A stretch of 64,000 bases of DNA from Anniella stebbinsi (GCA_029215795.1 JARDYH010000003.1:265269562-265333561); one strand, 5' to 3'. Shown: positions 53,298 to 63,470, counted from the first letter of the stretch. Notes: generated from the letters alone by a model not told the origin. A program made the numbers and translations.

Positions 53298-53710
53298 GTA
53301 TTGCATCCAGTGCTGGCCATCCTCCACTGGAATGGAAATCAGTGATGAAATTGTTTTCCCCTCTCACCTGCAGCCCGTAACATTCTCTAAAATCTGCTTC
53401 AGAGAGCTGGGGGACCCTCCAGATGAGATTCTGGGGGCAGGGCCATGCGGGGGGGGGGCAGTTGGCCCGGGTCCCACGATTTTGAGGGAGCTCTCCGACG
53501 AGGAGGTCCCCCGTAGCTTACGCTCCTGCTTCCGTAGCATATGTGGCCCATCGAGAAGCGAGGAGCCCGCCGTCCGTCGTGAATACCATGGTTAGACTAC
53601 AAGCTCCAGAGGGCCATGCCGCATGCGGGGCAGGGATATATGTGCCTAAATTGCGATGGGCGTCTCTTTCCTCCATCTTCTCCATGGCATATAATCTCTG
53701 GAGCGGAGGG
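53298..53710 (+). other. GC-rich stretch with unidentified 87-codon frame
   Basis: The frame 53332-53595 reads MEISDEIVFPSHLQPVTF..., then a Gly-rich part and RSLRSCFRSICGPSRSEEPA. No domain is recognised. The composition differs from the surrounding AT-rich DNA. A CAATAAAGCAC polyadenylation-type signal lies downstream at about 54371, so a retrocopy or decayed transposon gene is conceivable. Confidence 0.2.
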
Positions 53711-53716
53711 TGAGGT

Positions 53717-53781
53717 TATGATGATGATAGTTATTAATGATAATAATGATGATGATGATGATGATGATGATAATGATGATG
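53717..53781. repeat. (ATG)n/(ATA) microsatellite
   Basis: An interrupted ATG array, about 20 units, translating as poly-Asp. Confidence 0.9.
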
Positions 53782-54718
53782 AAAGACTGTTCTATTGTTG
53801 TTGCTTCTATTTGTACCGCAACTAAAACTAAATGTTAATTTCTGATTCAACGTTGAAGTGTTGTAGAACAGGTTTAATATGAAGGTGTTATGTAGAATGG
53901 ACATGTTGGTGAGTATTAAAAAACAATTAAAAAATACTTAATGAGCAGTTTGAAATGGGGGGAGGCAGGCACTTCCCATCTGGCCTGGGCATTCTACCAG
54001 CTCTGCACGGCCCTGTCTGGGGGCATGCAGGGGGCTGCAGGGGAAGAGGAGAGAGTTGTGCCCCTCCCCCAGGGATCCTCTTCCCCGAGGCTATGGATGG
54101 ATACGTTTGCAGTGTATAAGAGGGGGTGTATCCTTTCACCTCAAACCTTGCCCCTTATAGACACCGTCAAACCCAGTTCAAGGACGTGGTGTTTTTCCTT
54201 CCAGACTTTGACCACGCTCAGCACTTCTTCCGCCATATGTTCCCCCACAATCTACCTTTTGTCTCACGTTGACTGTCTTGAATGATAGATGCCACTCCGT
54301 ATGTTGATGAAAATCATTTTTTAAAATTAATAACACTTTAAAACAGTGGATAAGATGTATCTGTGTGTGTTCAATAAAGCACTGAAGTTATTGTTTCTGT
54401 TTTTATAAGACCTATCCTAGTCTTAACTCCTCCCTCCACCTCTCGCCCCCAAATAACCAACAACTCAGCCCTGCACTCTCTAACACTAACTCGCCCTCTA
54501 GCCAAGGCCCTTTCTACACCCCCGTCCTCCCTCAACTCTCTGTATTCACTCTAAACAAGTGGCATTGACAACATTACCGTATATACATATATACCAACCT
54601 GTACAATACAATATATCTCATAACCAGGCACCACATGCACAAGCAGATGACCACTCGTGTGATGTTCGATGAAATCCTTAGTTATGAACTTTGGCTGGAT
54701 GATGACGATGGTGATGAT
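53782..54718. other. Unassigned sequence
   Basis: A 114-codon frame (53941-54285) has no recognisable domain. AATAAA lies near 54372. No gene called. Confidence 0.3.
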
Positions 54719-54780
54719 GTTTTTCATTTCATTTCTATACCGCCCCATAACCGAAGCTCTCATTGAGTTGTAAATGATTG
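54719..54780 (-). mobile_element. LINE 3' terminus fragment, antisense
   Basis: TTCATTTCTATACCGCCCCA and TAACCGAAGCTCTC, the inverted L2-type tail as at 42105-42185. Confidence 0.5.
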
Positions 54781-55531
54781 TGGTATTGCATTTTAAGATG
54801 TTGTACCCCACTTTGTGGGGCTTTGGGCCAAAAGAGGCCATAAAATACCTTTTGTGAGCCAGAGCCTACATCACTAGAGGCACAAAGAGGTCAGCATGTG
54901 TGGGTAGGTATTGTTTTCTCAAAAGCAGGGTAGTATCTAACACTAGAGCTCAGGGTGTTGTGCTAGCAGGAACCAATGCCTTGAGCAACGGGAAGAGTAG
55001 CGGAATAGGGTGGGAGGCTTCTCTGGTGAACCGATGCCTCGTTCGGCTTGCCCGGCACTCTGGAGAGCTGCACAACACACTCTCCTGCTGTGGCAATGTC
55101 CTCCAGAGACCCACTCAACCCAAATGCTTCAGTTCTATAGGGTTATGGGTGAAGTAGCCTCAGAAGTCTCCTGGCACAGGCAGACTCCAAGGCTATCTCA
55201 CCCAGAATCTTCGACTCTGAGGAAGGACTCCTCAGAGTGAAGTATTAAAGGGGAGGCAGGCAGTGGCAGAGCAGAGAAGGAGGGTGGCAGAGGCAGCGGA
55301 GTAGACAGTCCTGGTGGCAGCAGTGGTTTCTGCTAGCACAACATCAGTAGCATTATTGGATTGCCGGCATTGGATACTAGCCAGAGTGTTTTCTCAGATG
55401 TGGAGCTGGGCCTTCCTAGGGTGAAAATAGGCAGGCTTTTGTGGCAGTGTACCTAACCCTTTCCATGTCAGTGTCTTTCCTGGGTAAAGACAACCTTTTC
55501 AGTCATCAGCAAGAGGCTGAACTGACACCGA
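54781..55531. other. Unassigned sequence
   Basis: No gene or repeat family recognised. Confidence 0.3.
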
Positions 55532-55750
55532 GAGCCTATCTACACACGCAGGATAAAGCACTTTGAAAACATTTTGAAAACTGTATGTGGAGTGTGTCCT
55601 GGGCCCCAACAGTTCTCAAAACTGCCAGCCTATCTACACCACTGCTTTAAAACAGTTGAAAATGGTTTATAACAGTTTTGAGAACTGTTGCGGCCCAGGA
55701 CACACTCCATATGCAGTTTTCATTTTATCCTGCGGGTGTAGATAGGACTT
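55532..55750. mobile_element. Palindromic element, relative of 28971-29478
   Basis: GCCTATCTACACACGCAGGA is mirrored by TCCTGCGGGTGTAGATAGG. The interior mirrors GTGTGTCCTGGGCCCCAACA with TTGCGGCCCAGGACACACTC. A further GCCTATCTACACC in the middle suggests one copy inserted in another or an internal duplication. Confidence 0.7.
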
Positions 55751-56405
55751 ATCTGTTTCAGCCACATCATGAAATAGGAGGGGGGGGGGGAATCAATGAC
55801 ATTTTGCTGCACTCAGTAAAGAGCAACAACAGCAACATGCCTCACAACCACAGATTCTATAGCACATACACTTTTTTTTCGGGGGGGGGTAGTTTACATT
55901 CAAGAGGCTTGACTGGAGATTTCAATAGGCGCCATCTTGGAAAGTCTAAGAGCCTTGACAGATGGAATCTTACTGCTCCCAAGGGACTACAAAATGCCGC
56001 TCGTGGCCCAGCGGGAATGCCTCGCGGTTAACGCAATGGAAATACAGTGGAGGGATTTTATGTGACTATCTGAGGAGTTATTATTTTTCCAAATAAAATT
56101 TGGAATAGATTAAAAGAATAAGATATTATAATGACAACTTCAACGTAACAAGAGAAAAGTTGGCGGGGGGGGGGAATGGAGGAAAAGAGTCACCGAAATG
56201 ACAAGTCCATATTTAACCGGGATGAAACATTGCTAGTCGCTTGACAGATTGCTTTTCTGCTCATTGAAGGAAGGGGAAAAAACACTTAGCAGTTTACTGA
56301 ATGAAAGGCTACTTATTCCGGAAACGTAAATGAGAAGGCTTCCCTCTGTTTGGTGCTATGTGTAAACGGTAGGCGTTCCAGATGACAGATAATATGTAAC
56401 ATTTA
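55751..56405. promoter_or_regulatory. Mostly repeat-free block, weak candidate regulatory DNA
   Basis: G-runs near 55781, 55882 and 56165. The stretch 56190-56400 is repeat-free with motifs such as GACAGATTGCTTTTCTGCTC. Function unproven. Confidence 0.2.
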
Positions 56406-56827
56406 ATGAGGCATATTTCTCTACTTCATTCTGCTATAGTCCTGGAATGCTCTGCATGCCTTCTGAGCAATGGTGGAACCCATAATTCCCTGGTGACGCA
56501 AGGAATTGTGGGTACTAGTTGTGGTATCATCGGTGGCTCCATCTCTTCCACGTTAAGAACAAAGGTCCTGAAAAGAGATACGTTTGTCCCATGAAACGTT
56601 TGCCATGTGTTTTTCAGGCTTTTAAACATGTCGTTTAGAAAGAGCACCTCTGGCCTGGTGAATCTGGATGGCAAATCTGGATCGGGATCGTGGCTTATTT
56701 GGAGGTTTTCTCTCAAACTGCTCTTTGTCCCTGAGTTGATCTCTTTAGTGCAATGGCACATTGGGGAGAACAGCTTGGGGAGCGCTTGATTTGGATCAGC
56801 CCTTCTATTATCCGCTATCAGTAAACA
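56406..56827. other. Unassigned sequence with a short inverted repeat
   Basis: ACCCATAATTCC / GGAATTGTGGGT (56478-56513) is a small inverted repeat. The minus-strand frame of 189 codons (56995-56426) is part MITE, part unknown sequence with no recognised domain. Confidence 0.35.
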
Positions 56828-57036
56828 TAGGCTGACCATATGAAAAGGAGGACAGGGCTCATGTAACTTTAACAGGTGTAGAGAAAAGGGAATTTCATCC
56901 AGTGTCATTTGTATGCAATTAGTTCCTGGCGAAATTCCCTCTTCATCACAACAGTTAAAGTTGCAGGGGCCCTGCCTTCTTTTGTATCTGGTCACTCTAG
57001 TATAGTGCCTGCACCTTTAACTGTTGTGATGAAGAG
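56828..57036. mobile_element. Palindromic hAT-like MITE, left two thirds (type a)
   Basis: TAGGCTGACCATATGAAAAG to CTGTTGTGATGAAGAG, where it is replaced abruptly by the next copy. The right terminus is missing. Confidence 0.85.
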
Positions 57037-57313
57037 TAGGCTGACCAGATAAAATCCAGGTCAGGGCTCATGTAACTTTAACAGTTGTAGAGAAAAGGGA
57101 ATTTCAGCCAGTGTCAGTTGTATGCAATTAGTTCCTGGTGAAATCCCCTCTTCATCGCAACTGTTAAAGCTGCAGGAGCCCTTCCCTCTTGATGAGATAC
57201 AAAAGAGGGCAGGGCTCCTGCAGCTTTAACTGTGGTGATGAAGAGGGAATTTCACTAGGTGCTGCATGCATACAAATAACCCCTGCTGAAATCTCCCTTT
57301 TTATACAACTGTT

Positions 57314-57380
57314 AAAGATACAGGAGCCCATCGCTTCTCAGCCTTTTGGCTAAGATCAAGTGTGAAAGATACAGGAGCCC
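57314..57380 (+). repeat. 16-bp target duplication AAAGATACAGGAGCCC around the U2 fragment
   Basis: AAAGATACAGGAGCCC occurs exactly at 57314-57329 and again at 57365-57380, directly abutting the U2 fragment. Other MITE copies carry this sequence once (30480-30495), so one copy was created by the insertion. Confidence 0.9.
57330..57364 (+). pseudogene. U2 snRNA 5'-end retro-insertion fragment
   Basis: ATCGCTTCTCAGCCTTTTGG followed by CTAAGATCAAGTGT corresponds to nucleotides 1-34 of vertebrate U2 snRNA, the 5' domain that includes the region pairing with U6. From memory of the U2 sequence, the one clear difference is A for G at position 11. The match then stops and one extra G is followed by the duplicated target. 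The branch-point recognition region and all downstream stems are absent, so it is not a functional snRNA gene. Confidence 0.9.
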
Positions 57381-57407
57381 TGTCCTCCTTTCTATATGGT
57401 CACCCTA

Positions 57408-57995
57408 GTGTAGGCCTTTGGCAGTTGCCCATCCCTACCTACTCTTGACGCTGTCCCTGCTCAAAGCTTAGAGTGGCAACCTTCTTGATTGGGGCTGTAC
57501 TTGCGATTCCTGATCCAGTGATAGGAGCCTCCCACCCATCCAGCTGGAACTTGTATCTGGCCAGGAGCTGCATTGCCTAAAGTGCAATTCCCAATCAATG
57601 AGGGGGATGCACATGTGGAAATCTATTTCAGCATATTGGTCACGGACTGAAGTGTAAGTTTTCAAGGTGGCACATGATTCTTTGTCGGTTCTTCAGTTAG
57701 GAGAGAGTTAACGAGCTTCCTGCTGTGGTGCTCCAGGCGATAGAAGTAGAGACATCACATGATGTTGCATGAACACAATCACACCAGCATCAGAAGCCAG
57801 ATCGTAGATTGATATTGTTCTTCTGATGTTATCCCAGTCCTCTCTAGAGATGGCCCAAATGGTCAATTTCAGGTTCTTGGTTCCTCATTTTCACCCCCCC
57901 CCCCAAATTTTCAGTCCAGTCCATCCTTAACTTTGAAGGAAGAGTCTGCATGATTTTTTTCCCGTATTTTGGTTTGAAAGTGGGAAATTAGGTTA
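57408..57995. other. Unassigned sequence
   Basis: A C-run near 57895. No gene seen. Confidence 0.3.
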
Positions 57996-58024
57996 ATTTG
58001 CAATATATATATATATATATATAT
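57996..58024. repeat. (AT)n microsatellite
   Basis: About 12 AT units. Confidence 0.95.
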
Positions 58025-58074
58025 AGTCCCTACACGTTCCCTCTCACATGATGTCTCTCTGCTGTTACACAGCA

Positions 58075-58402
58075 CATATTAAACTGTGGAATTCACTTCC
58101 ACAGCATGTAGTGATGGCCACCGTTTTGGATGGCTTTGAAAGGGGATTGGACAAATTCATGGAGGAGAAAGCCATCAGTGGCTACTGTTTCTGATGCCTC
58201 TATGCTACCTCCAGTATCAGAGACAGTAGTCCTATGTACACCAGTTGCTGGGGAACATGGGTGGGAGGGTGCTGTTGCGCTCATGTCCTGCTTGTGAGTT
58301 TCCCGTTGGGCATCTGGTTGGCCACTATATGAACATAATGCTGGACCTAATGGGTCATGGTCTGATCCAGCATGGCTCTTCTTCTGTCGGTATGGTCTTA
58401 TG
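58075..58402 (+). mobile_element. L3-like LINE 3' end
   Basis: AACTGTGGAATTCACTTCC, TTGGATGGCTTTGAAAGGGG and GGAGGAGAAAGCCATCAGTG then UTR CAGTTGCTGGGGAACATGGG, and TTCTTCTGTCGGTATGGTCT-type eroded tail. Confidence 0.85.
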
Positions 58403-59274
58403 TTTCAAAGGTGTGGGATGGAACCATGGGAGACGGATAGGCACACTCCTTCCGTGCTTCTGCATTAGGCACGACATGGCTGTTTTTTCTCCTGAAAATA
58501 GCATCAGCCTTATTTATCTGCAATGCTGCATCCCACCCTCATCCTCAAAAGTTTAGCTGTGCATCCTATTTCATAATGCACAGCCCATGTTATAACTCTT
58601 TGTTGGTATAACATTTGGGGCAAAGTAACTGCATGCTCTTTTGTAAGAAAAAAAAGTATTTTATCCGCATTTGTCTGGCACATTGGGTGGGTGGGGGTTT
58701 GCAGCGCATGCTTTCCAGTATATGTGCCAAGGTGCTGTTTAGGTTTATGGCCGAGTATTGCCACGTCTGTAAATGAGTAGCATCGAAGGGAACAAAAAAG
58801 ACCCTTAAAAATGCAACTGTGGAAAATTATTGAAAGTATGTTAATATTTACTTCTTTTCTTTATAAATAAGGAGACGCCACCTTGTGGCAGGAAAGATAT
58901 GTGAGTATGTCAGTTTCTACAAAGACCCACACCATTCCCTTTAAAAAATGTTGTCTTTTCTGGGGAAATCCAATCACTTTTTAAAAAAAGTTTTGCAAAT
59001 TCCTCATAATAATTTTTTTTTTTTAAAAGAACCCTGAAAATGGAGTGATGCTGGGTTTACAAGATCGCTAAAGCAAAAGCAGATTGCTTGTGACCAGACT
59101 AGGAATAATGTGACACATGCGTCATTTGCTTAACTAGGGCTAGCACTTTATTTAACAACACGATCTGTAACTTCCAATGCATGAGCTGTTTGGAGCTCCT
59201 CCTGCCCAGCCATGCTCAGCCATGAGCTGGAGCTAATGTCATAACTACCGCCTCCTAACTGGCCACAACACATC
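58403..59274. other. Unassigned sequence
   Basis: No gene. A and T runs near 58641 and 59010. Confidence 0.3.
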
Positions 59275-59451
59275 TAGGGTGACCATATGAAAAGGAGGAC
59301 AGGGCTCCTGTATCTTTAACAATTGTGTAGAAAAGGGAAATTCAGCAGGTGTCATTTGTATGCATGCAGCACCTGGTCAAACTCCCTCTTCATCACAACA
59401 GTTAAAGCTGCAGAAGCCCTGGCATCTTTTGTATCTGGTCACTCTAGTATA
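59275..59451. mobile_element. Palindromic hAT-like MITE, left part (split by L1)
   Basis: TAGGGTGACCATATGAAAAG to CACTCTAGTATA. The right part is 60311-60435. The outer flanks AACACATC (59267-59274) and AAAACTTC (60436-60443) match at 6 of 8. Confidence 0.85.
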
Positions 59452-60310
59452 TCTCCTCCATTTAAATCAGTATCAGCCTTTATTCAGGAGACCTCCTTAA
59501 AAATACTGCATAGATGGTATTGAACACCAGTTCAATTGCTAAAACTTGCAGTCCCCTTTGTTGCAAAGGCTACAAGATAAAAAGCACGTATTTTCATTTA
59601 TGGTGGTCTTGTTCATATATACAGACATTCTGAAGATCAGTACACAGAGAAATAATGATTATAACTAGAGAAACAATTGTATATGATCCAGAATTGTTGT
59701 TATTATCATTATACAATGAACTTAATATTGGACTGAAAAGTAAAGATTCAATAACATTTTTGTTGACGGCTGCTCAGCAGACAATCACACAACAGTGGAA
59801 AACACTGGATAATTTGAATTTATCAGCATGGTATCGTAATACTTGGTCATTGGCAATATCCAAGAAAATAACTTATGACTTACTTCAAATCCAAGGGAAA
59901 TCGGAGTTAGCATCGTTTGAAGCTATATGGGGGAGATTTGTTCAATATGCATCACAACCGGATGTACAACAATGTATGCCTGCTTCAGCTCAGAGTATAT
60001 GGACATTGTAAAGAAAAATGAAGGAAATACAGCACGTTTATAATTTAGTTTAATTGTAAATTTAGTTATGATTTCTCTTTTTCTTTCTTTTTTCTATTTT
60101 TTTCTGTTTTCTTTTTGTATTTTTACCTATTTTGATTAAACTTTCCTCCCTTAAGAGTTGTATCAACCAACCTTTTTCTTCTTGTTCTCTTGAGGTTAGA
60201 TATAATTATATAATTGTTGGTTTGATATTATTTTGTAGGGGATTATTTGTATTCATTATTACTTTTTTGTATCACTTTAAATAAAATTAAATATATTTTT
60301 TTTAAAAAAC
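59452..60310 (+). mobile_element. L1-clade LINE 3' end inserted in a MITE
   Basis: The frame 59655-60011 (118 codons) reads TFLLTAAQQTITQQWKTLDN, LSAWYRNTWSLAISKKITYD and LASFEAIWGRFVQYASQ, resembling the end of L1 ORF2. Upstream remnants around 59480-59640 include LKILHRWY, then the broken W-rich GGLVHIYRH-type segment. The 3' end is AATAAAATTAAATATA followed by T/A runs. About 16 bp of the host MITE are missing at the insertion point. Stops upstream make it inactive. Confidence 0.8.
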
Positions 60311-60435
60311 CTGTTGTGATGAAGAGGGAATTTCACCAGGTGCTGCATGCATACAAATAATACCCGCTGAAGTTCCTTTCTCTACAAGTGTTAAAGATAC
60401 AGGGGCACTGTCTTCCTTTTCGTAAGGTCATCCTA
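60311..60435. mobile_element. Palindromic hAT-like MITE, right part
   Basis: CTGTTGTGATGAAGAGGGAA to CCTTTTCGTAAGGTCATCCTA region; completes 59275-59451. Confidence 0.85.
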
Positions 60436-60591
60436 AAAACTTCCACAGTTGAGGGAGTCCTTCCTGAGTCACTCTCCTTCCCAGGGACCACAACCCTAAG
60501 TGGGTGAGACAGGTTGTCCCCAAAGGGTTCTGTACCTGGCTCATCCAGTTCCCAGAGCCCTGAGTGGTGAGTTTAGAAATCCCCCATCACC
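60436..60591. other. Unassigned sequence
   Basis: No gene. The last bases CCATCACC recur at 61319-61326 on the far side of the MITE pair. Confidence 0.4.
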
Positions 60592-60911
60592 TAGGGTGAC
60601 CAGCTAAAATCCAGGTCAGGACTCATGTAACTTTAACAGTTGTAGAGAAAAGGGGATTTCAGCCAGTGTCATTTGTATGCAGTTAGTTCCTGGTGAAATT
60701 CCCTCTTCATCACAACAGTTAAAGTTGCAGGGGCCCTGCCTTCTTTTGTATATGGTCACTCTAGTATAGTGCCTGCACCTTTGACAGTTGTGATGAAGAG
60801 GGAATTTCACCAGGAACTAATTGCATACAAATGACACTGACTGAAATTCCCTTTTCTCTACAACTGTTAAAGTTACATGAGCCCTGTCCTCCTTTTCATA
60901 GGGTCACCCTA
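60592..60911. mobile_element. Palindromic hAT-like MITE, hybrid ends (b left, a right)
   Basis: The left end TAGGGTGACCAGCTAAAATC is type b and the right end TTTTCATAGGGTCACCCTA is type a. The immediate flanks do not match each other (CCATCACC against ATATGGTC). Confidence 0.9.
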
Positions 60912-60997
60912 ATATGGTCTTTGAAATCCAGCATTCCTGGAGCCCCGATCTCACCCTCAAAGGTTCCTAGATGGCCACACACCCTTCTCCTCCTAAC
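60912..60997. other. 86-bp spacer between two MITEs
   Basis: Non-repetitive sequence enclosed by the two MITE copies; see the composite finding. Confidence 0.5.
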
Positions 60998-61317
60998 TAG
61001 GATGACCAGATAAAATCCAGGTCAGGGTTCATGTAACTTTAACTGTTGTTAAGAAAAGGGAATTTCAGCCAGTGTTATTTGTATGCAATTAGTTCCTGGT
61101 GAAATTCCCTCTTCATCACAACAGTTAAAGTTGCAGGCACTATACTAGAGTGACCATATACAAAAGGAGGCAGGGCCCCTGCAACTTTAACTGTTGTGAT
61201 GAAGAGGGAATTTCACCAGGAACTAATTGCATACAAATGACACTGGCTGAAATCCCCTTTTCTCTACAACTGTTAAAGTTACATGAGCCCTGACCTGGAT
61301 TTTATCTGGTCACCCTA
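60998..61317. mobile_element. Palindromic hAT-like MITE (type b ends)
   Basis: TAGGATGACCAGATAAAATC at the left and GATTTTATCTGGTCACCCTA at the right. Its right flank CCCATCACC equals the left flank of the upstream MITE. Confidence 0.9.
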
Positions 61318-62070
61318 CCCATCACCTTAATGGTGCCTCTGAGAGCTCAACCATGTTCTTACCTGTCACACGGCCCTCCTGGTGTGACCAAACAGATTCC
61401 CTAACAGATGTACCAATCCTCCTATCACTAATTGTTATCCCCCTCCTCCAGCCAGTGCAATGCGTTCAAAACAATTCTTCCCACCTTCTCTTACCTGCAG
61501 TGAAGCCTCAGCTTTCTGCGCTAGGTCTGCCTTCCAAACTGTCTTCAAGGAGAGCACTTGCGGTAAACTATCTGCGATCTTACCAAGTGTTACCCATGGC
61601 TATTGGGATGGTATAGAAGTCAACAAAGAAATCATCTTGATCCAGGAAAAGCTGAATCTGGCAAACGCGGAGCTGAGCAAAAGTGTTCCTTGCCATTGCC
61701 ACTTGGGCCTTCAGGAAGCAATTGGAATTGATGCAACACACCTGAGCGAATTACCTGTTCCTTTAGTGCTACTCAACCAAAACAGGACATCTACCCCTCT
61801 TGCTGGTTCACTGACTAAAATCAGCCTCCTGTCACCCTACAATCAGCAACTGTTAACCACCCAGGAGAGAAAAATAACAGGTTTCTATATTGCACCTACA
61901 TTTCCCTCCCATTCACAATTGCTAGCAGCTCTAGGGGGTGGGTAGACAATGTTTATTCAAGGGCGTAATCCTGTGCATGTTTAGACAGAAAAAAGTCCCA
62001 CAGCTCCCGGCATACTCAGACAGCCTGGGTCTAAACTTGCATAGGATTGCACCTTAAGTCACTGAAACAA
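61318..62070 (+). other. Unassigned sequence with a 161-codon unidentified frame
   Basis: The frame 61460-61945 has ordinary amino-acid composition, no repeat similarity and no recognised domain; a 5' overlapping frame starts at 61353. It could be an exon relic, a transposon gene piece or chance. The end (61960-62055) carries motifs of the ancient dispersed repeat (GGGCGTAATCCTGTGC, GCATAGGATTGCACC). Confidence 0.25.
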
Positions 62071-62773
62071 TAGCTGAGTTCGGACGACACTTTAGGCAAC
62101 AGAGGGGGGAATAGCATACGGTGTGCTAATTTGCGGCGTCTGCCACATGACATGTTGCCCCTCCCCCATTGCATGGCTGAAAGTCCCGGCATCCTTCTGG
62201 GCTGCTGCGTCTCCTCCCTTCCCCCTCCCTCAGTCCTCTGGCTGTATCCCATCATTCACTGCAAGTTCTGCCGGCTGTATCAGAGCAGCCGTTGGTTTTT
62301 CAGCTGCTCCGGCCGGCGAACTCTATGACCGAGTGGAATAATACATGGAGAGAGGGGGGTTCCTTCCACATGACACTTTAAACGCCTGTGCTTCTGCAGC
62401 TCAAAGTTCCAGCAGCCATCTTGGTTGCTACAGCTGCTCCCTCCCCCTCCCTCAGTCCCCCAGCCGTATCCCAGCATGCACCGTGAATTCTGCCGGCTGT
62501 ATAGAGCAGCTGAGGGTTTTCAGCTGCTCCTGCCGGTGAACTCTATTTCCAAATGGAATAGTCCACAGAGAGAGGGGGGATGAATTTGGACTACACTGTA
62601 AACAATGGGGCTTCAGGCTAAACAATGTGCAAGCCCGTTGTTTCTCTCTGTTGCTTAATTGGGCTGCTTAGTGTACTGTCAGTTGTGTGTTACTCCCCAC
62701 ATGACACAATAAGCAACACAACTGACGATTGTTCCCCCCCCCCGTTGCTTAATATGTCATCTGAATTGAGCCA
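62071..62773. mobile_element. DNA transposon relic with a 222-bp internal tandem duplication
   Basis: The left end GAGTTCGGACGACACTTTAG is mirrored by the right end AATATGTCATCTGAATTGAG. The interior has two copies, offset by about 222 bp, of a block containing CTCCCTCAGTCC, TCTGCCGGCTGTAT, CAGCTGCTCC and GAGAGAGGGGGG (about 62140-62360 and 62362-62580). No coding capacity recognised. Confidence 0.55.
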
Positions 62774-63015
62774 ATGTGTGTGTATGGGGGAATGTGATTG
62801 TCGGTGTGTATGTTTTAAAACTCCCCTCCCCCATGGCCTCAGCCAAAATTGGACTTCCCTGTGGTGTGCTTGTGAGTGGGGGGCACCTGTAGGGGAATGG
62901 TTCCAATCTCCCTCAGCTGTGTCTGCACTTTCTGTGATCCAGAGAACCAACAGGCATGCATAGGGAGGGATTTCTGGCACACTGAAGTGGGTTGGTGGGA
63001 ATGCAGCGTATGCTT
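62774..63015. other. Unassigned sequence
   Basis: No gene or repeat recognised. Confidence 0.3.
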
Positions 63016-63145
63016 TCCTGTTTTCAGCTGGTACAAAACAGGGCAGCCAGACTGTTAACGGGGACTGGCCAACGAGACCATATTACGCCAGTCCTTTTCC
63101 AACTTCACTGGCTGCCGATCCAGGTCTGGGCCCAATTCAATGCAA
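63016..63145 (+). mobile_element. L2-type LINE ORF2 fragment
   Basis: In frame: FQLVQNRAARLLTGTGQRDH then ITPVLFQLHWLPIQVWAQF, the L2 C-terminal signature. Both ends are truncated. Confidence 0.8.
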
Positions 63146-63244
63146 CCGGTTTCACAATGGCTTGCCCAACTGGTTGTGCAAGCGTAACGGGCCACCACTC
63201 ATGTAACAGAAGGATTCAGCGGAACAGAAAGATCCAGCTCAAGC

Positions 63245-63470
63245 TTCATTTAAGTTTGTGGAATGTCACCGCTGGATACTGCCCTATCCAGTGGAGGGAC
63301 CACAGCTCAGTGGTAGAGCGCATGCTTTGGATGTCAAAGGAACCAGCACCAACCCCAGGCATCTCCAGTTAATGGAATCAGGTAGTGGGTGATGTAAAAG
63401 CCCCTTCTCTGTCCGAGACCTTGGAGAATCATCGCGAGTCAAAACAGACAATGCTCGGAATGGGTGATAA
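63245..63470 (+). mobile_element. tRNA-derived SINE (Ala-tRNA-like head), sense
   Basis: The head CCACAGCTCAGTGGTAGAGC then GCATGCTTTGGATG and CCCCAGGCATCTCCAG follows the order of a tRNA-Ala with Pol III boxes. The body AGGTAGTGGGTGATGTAAAA and GACCTTGGAGAATCATCGC match the inverse of 5505-5700. The 3' tail is missing. Not a functional tRNA: the anticodon arm and T arm do not pair well. Confidence 0.75.

Larger units (their letters stand above)
57037..57407. mobile_element. Palindromic hAT-like MITE with mixed ends, hosting a U2 fragment
   Basis: The left end TAGGCTGACCAGATAAAATC is type b-like and the right end TATATGGTCACCCTA is type a. The middle carries GATGAGATACAAAAGAGGGC. It contains the U2 snRNA insertion at 57330-57364 and its 16-bp target duplication. 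No matching 8-bp flanks for the MITE itself. Confidence 0.85.

Noticed and set aside
56426..56995. 189-codon minus-strand frame as a gene
   Set aside because: Its N-terminal third is MITE sequence and the rest has no recognisable domain, so it is probably fortuitous.
57330..57364. Functional U2 snRNA gene
   Set aside because: Only the first 34 nucleotides are present and there is no downstream U2 sequence; exact target duplications mark it as an inserted fragment.
63245..63470. Functional tRNA-Ala gene
   Set aside because: The head is degenerate and continues directly into a SINE body shared with 5505-5700.
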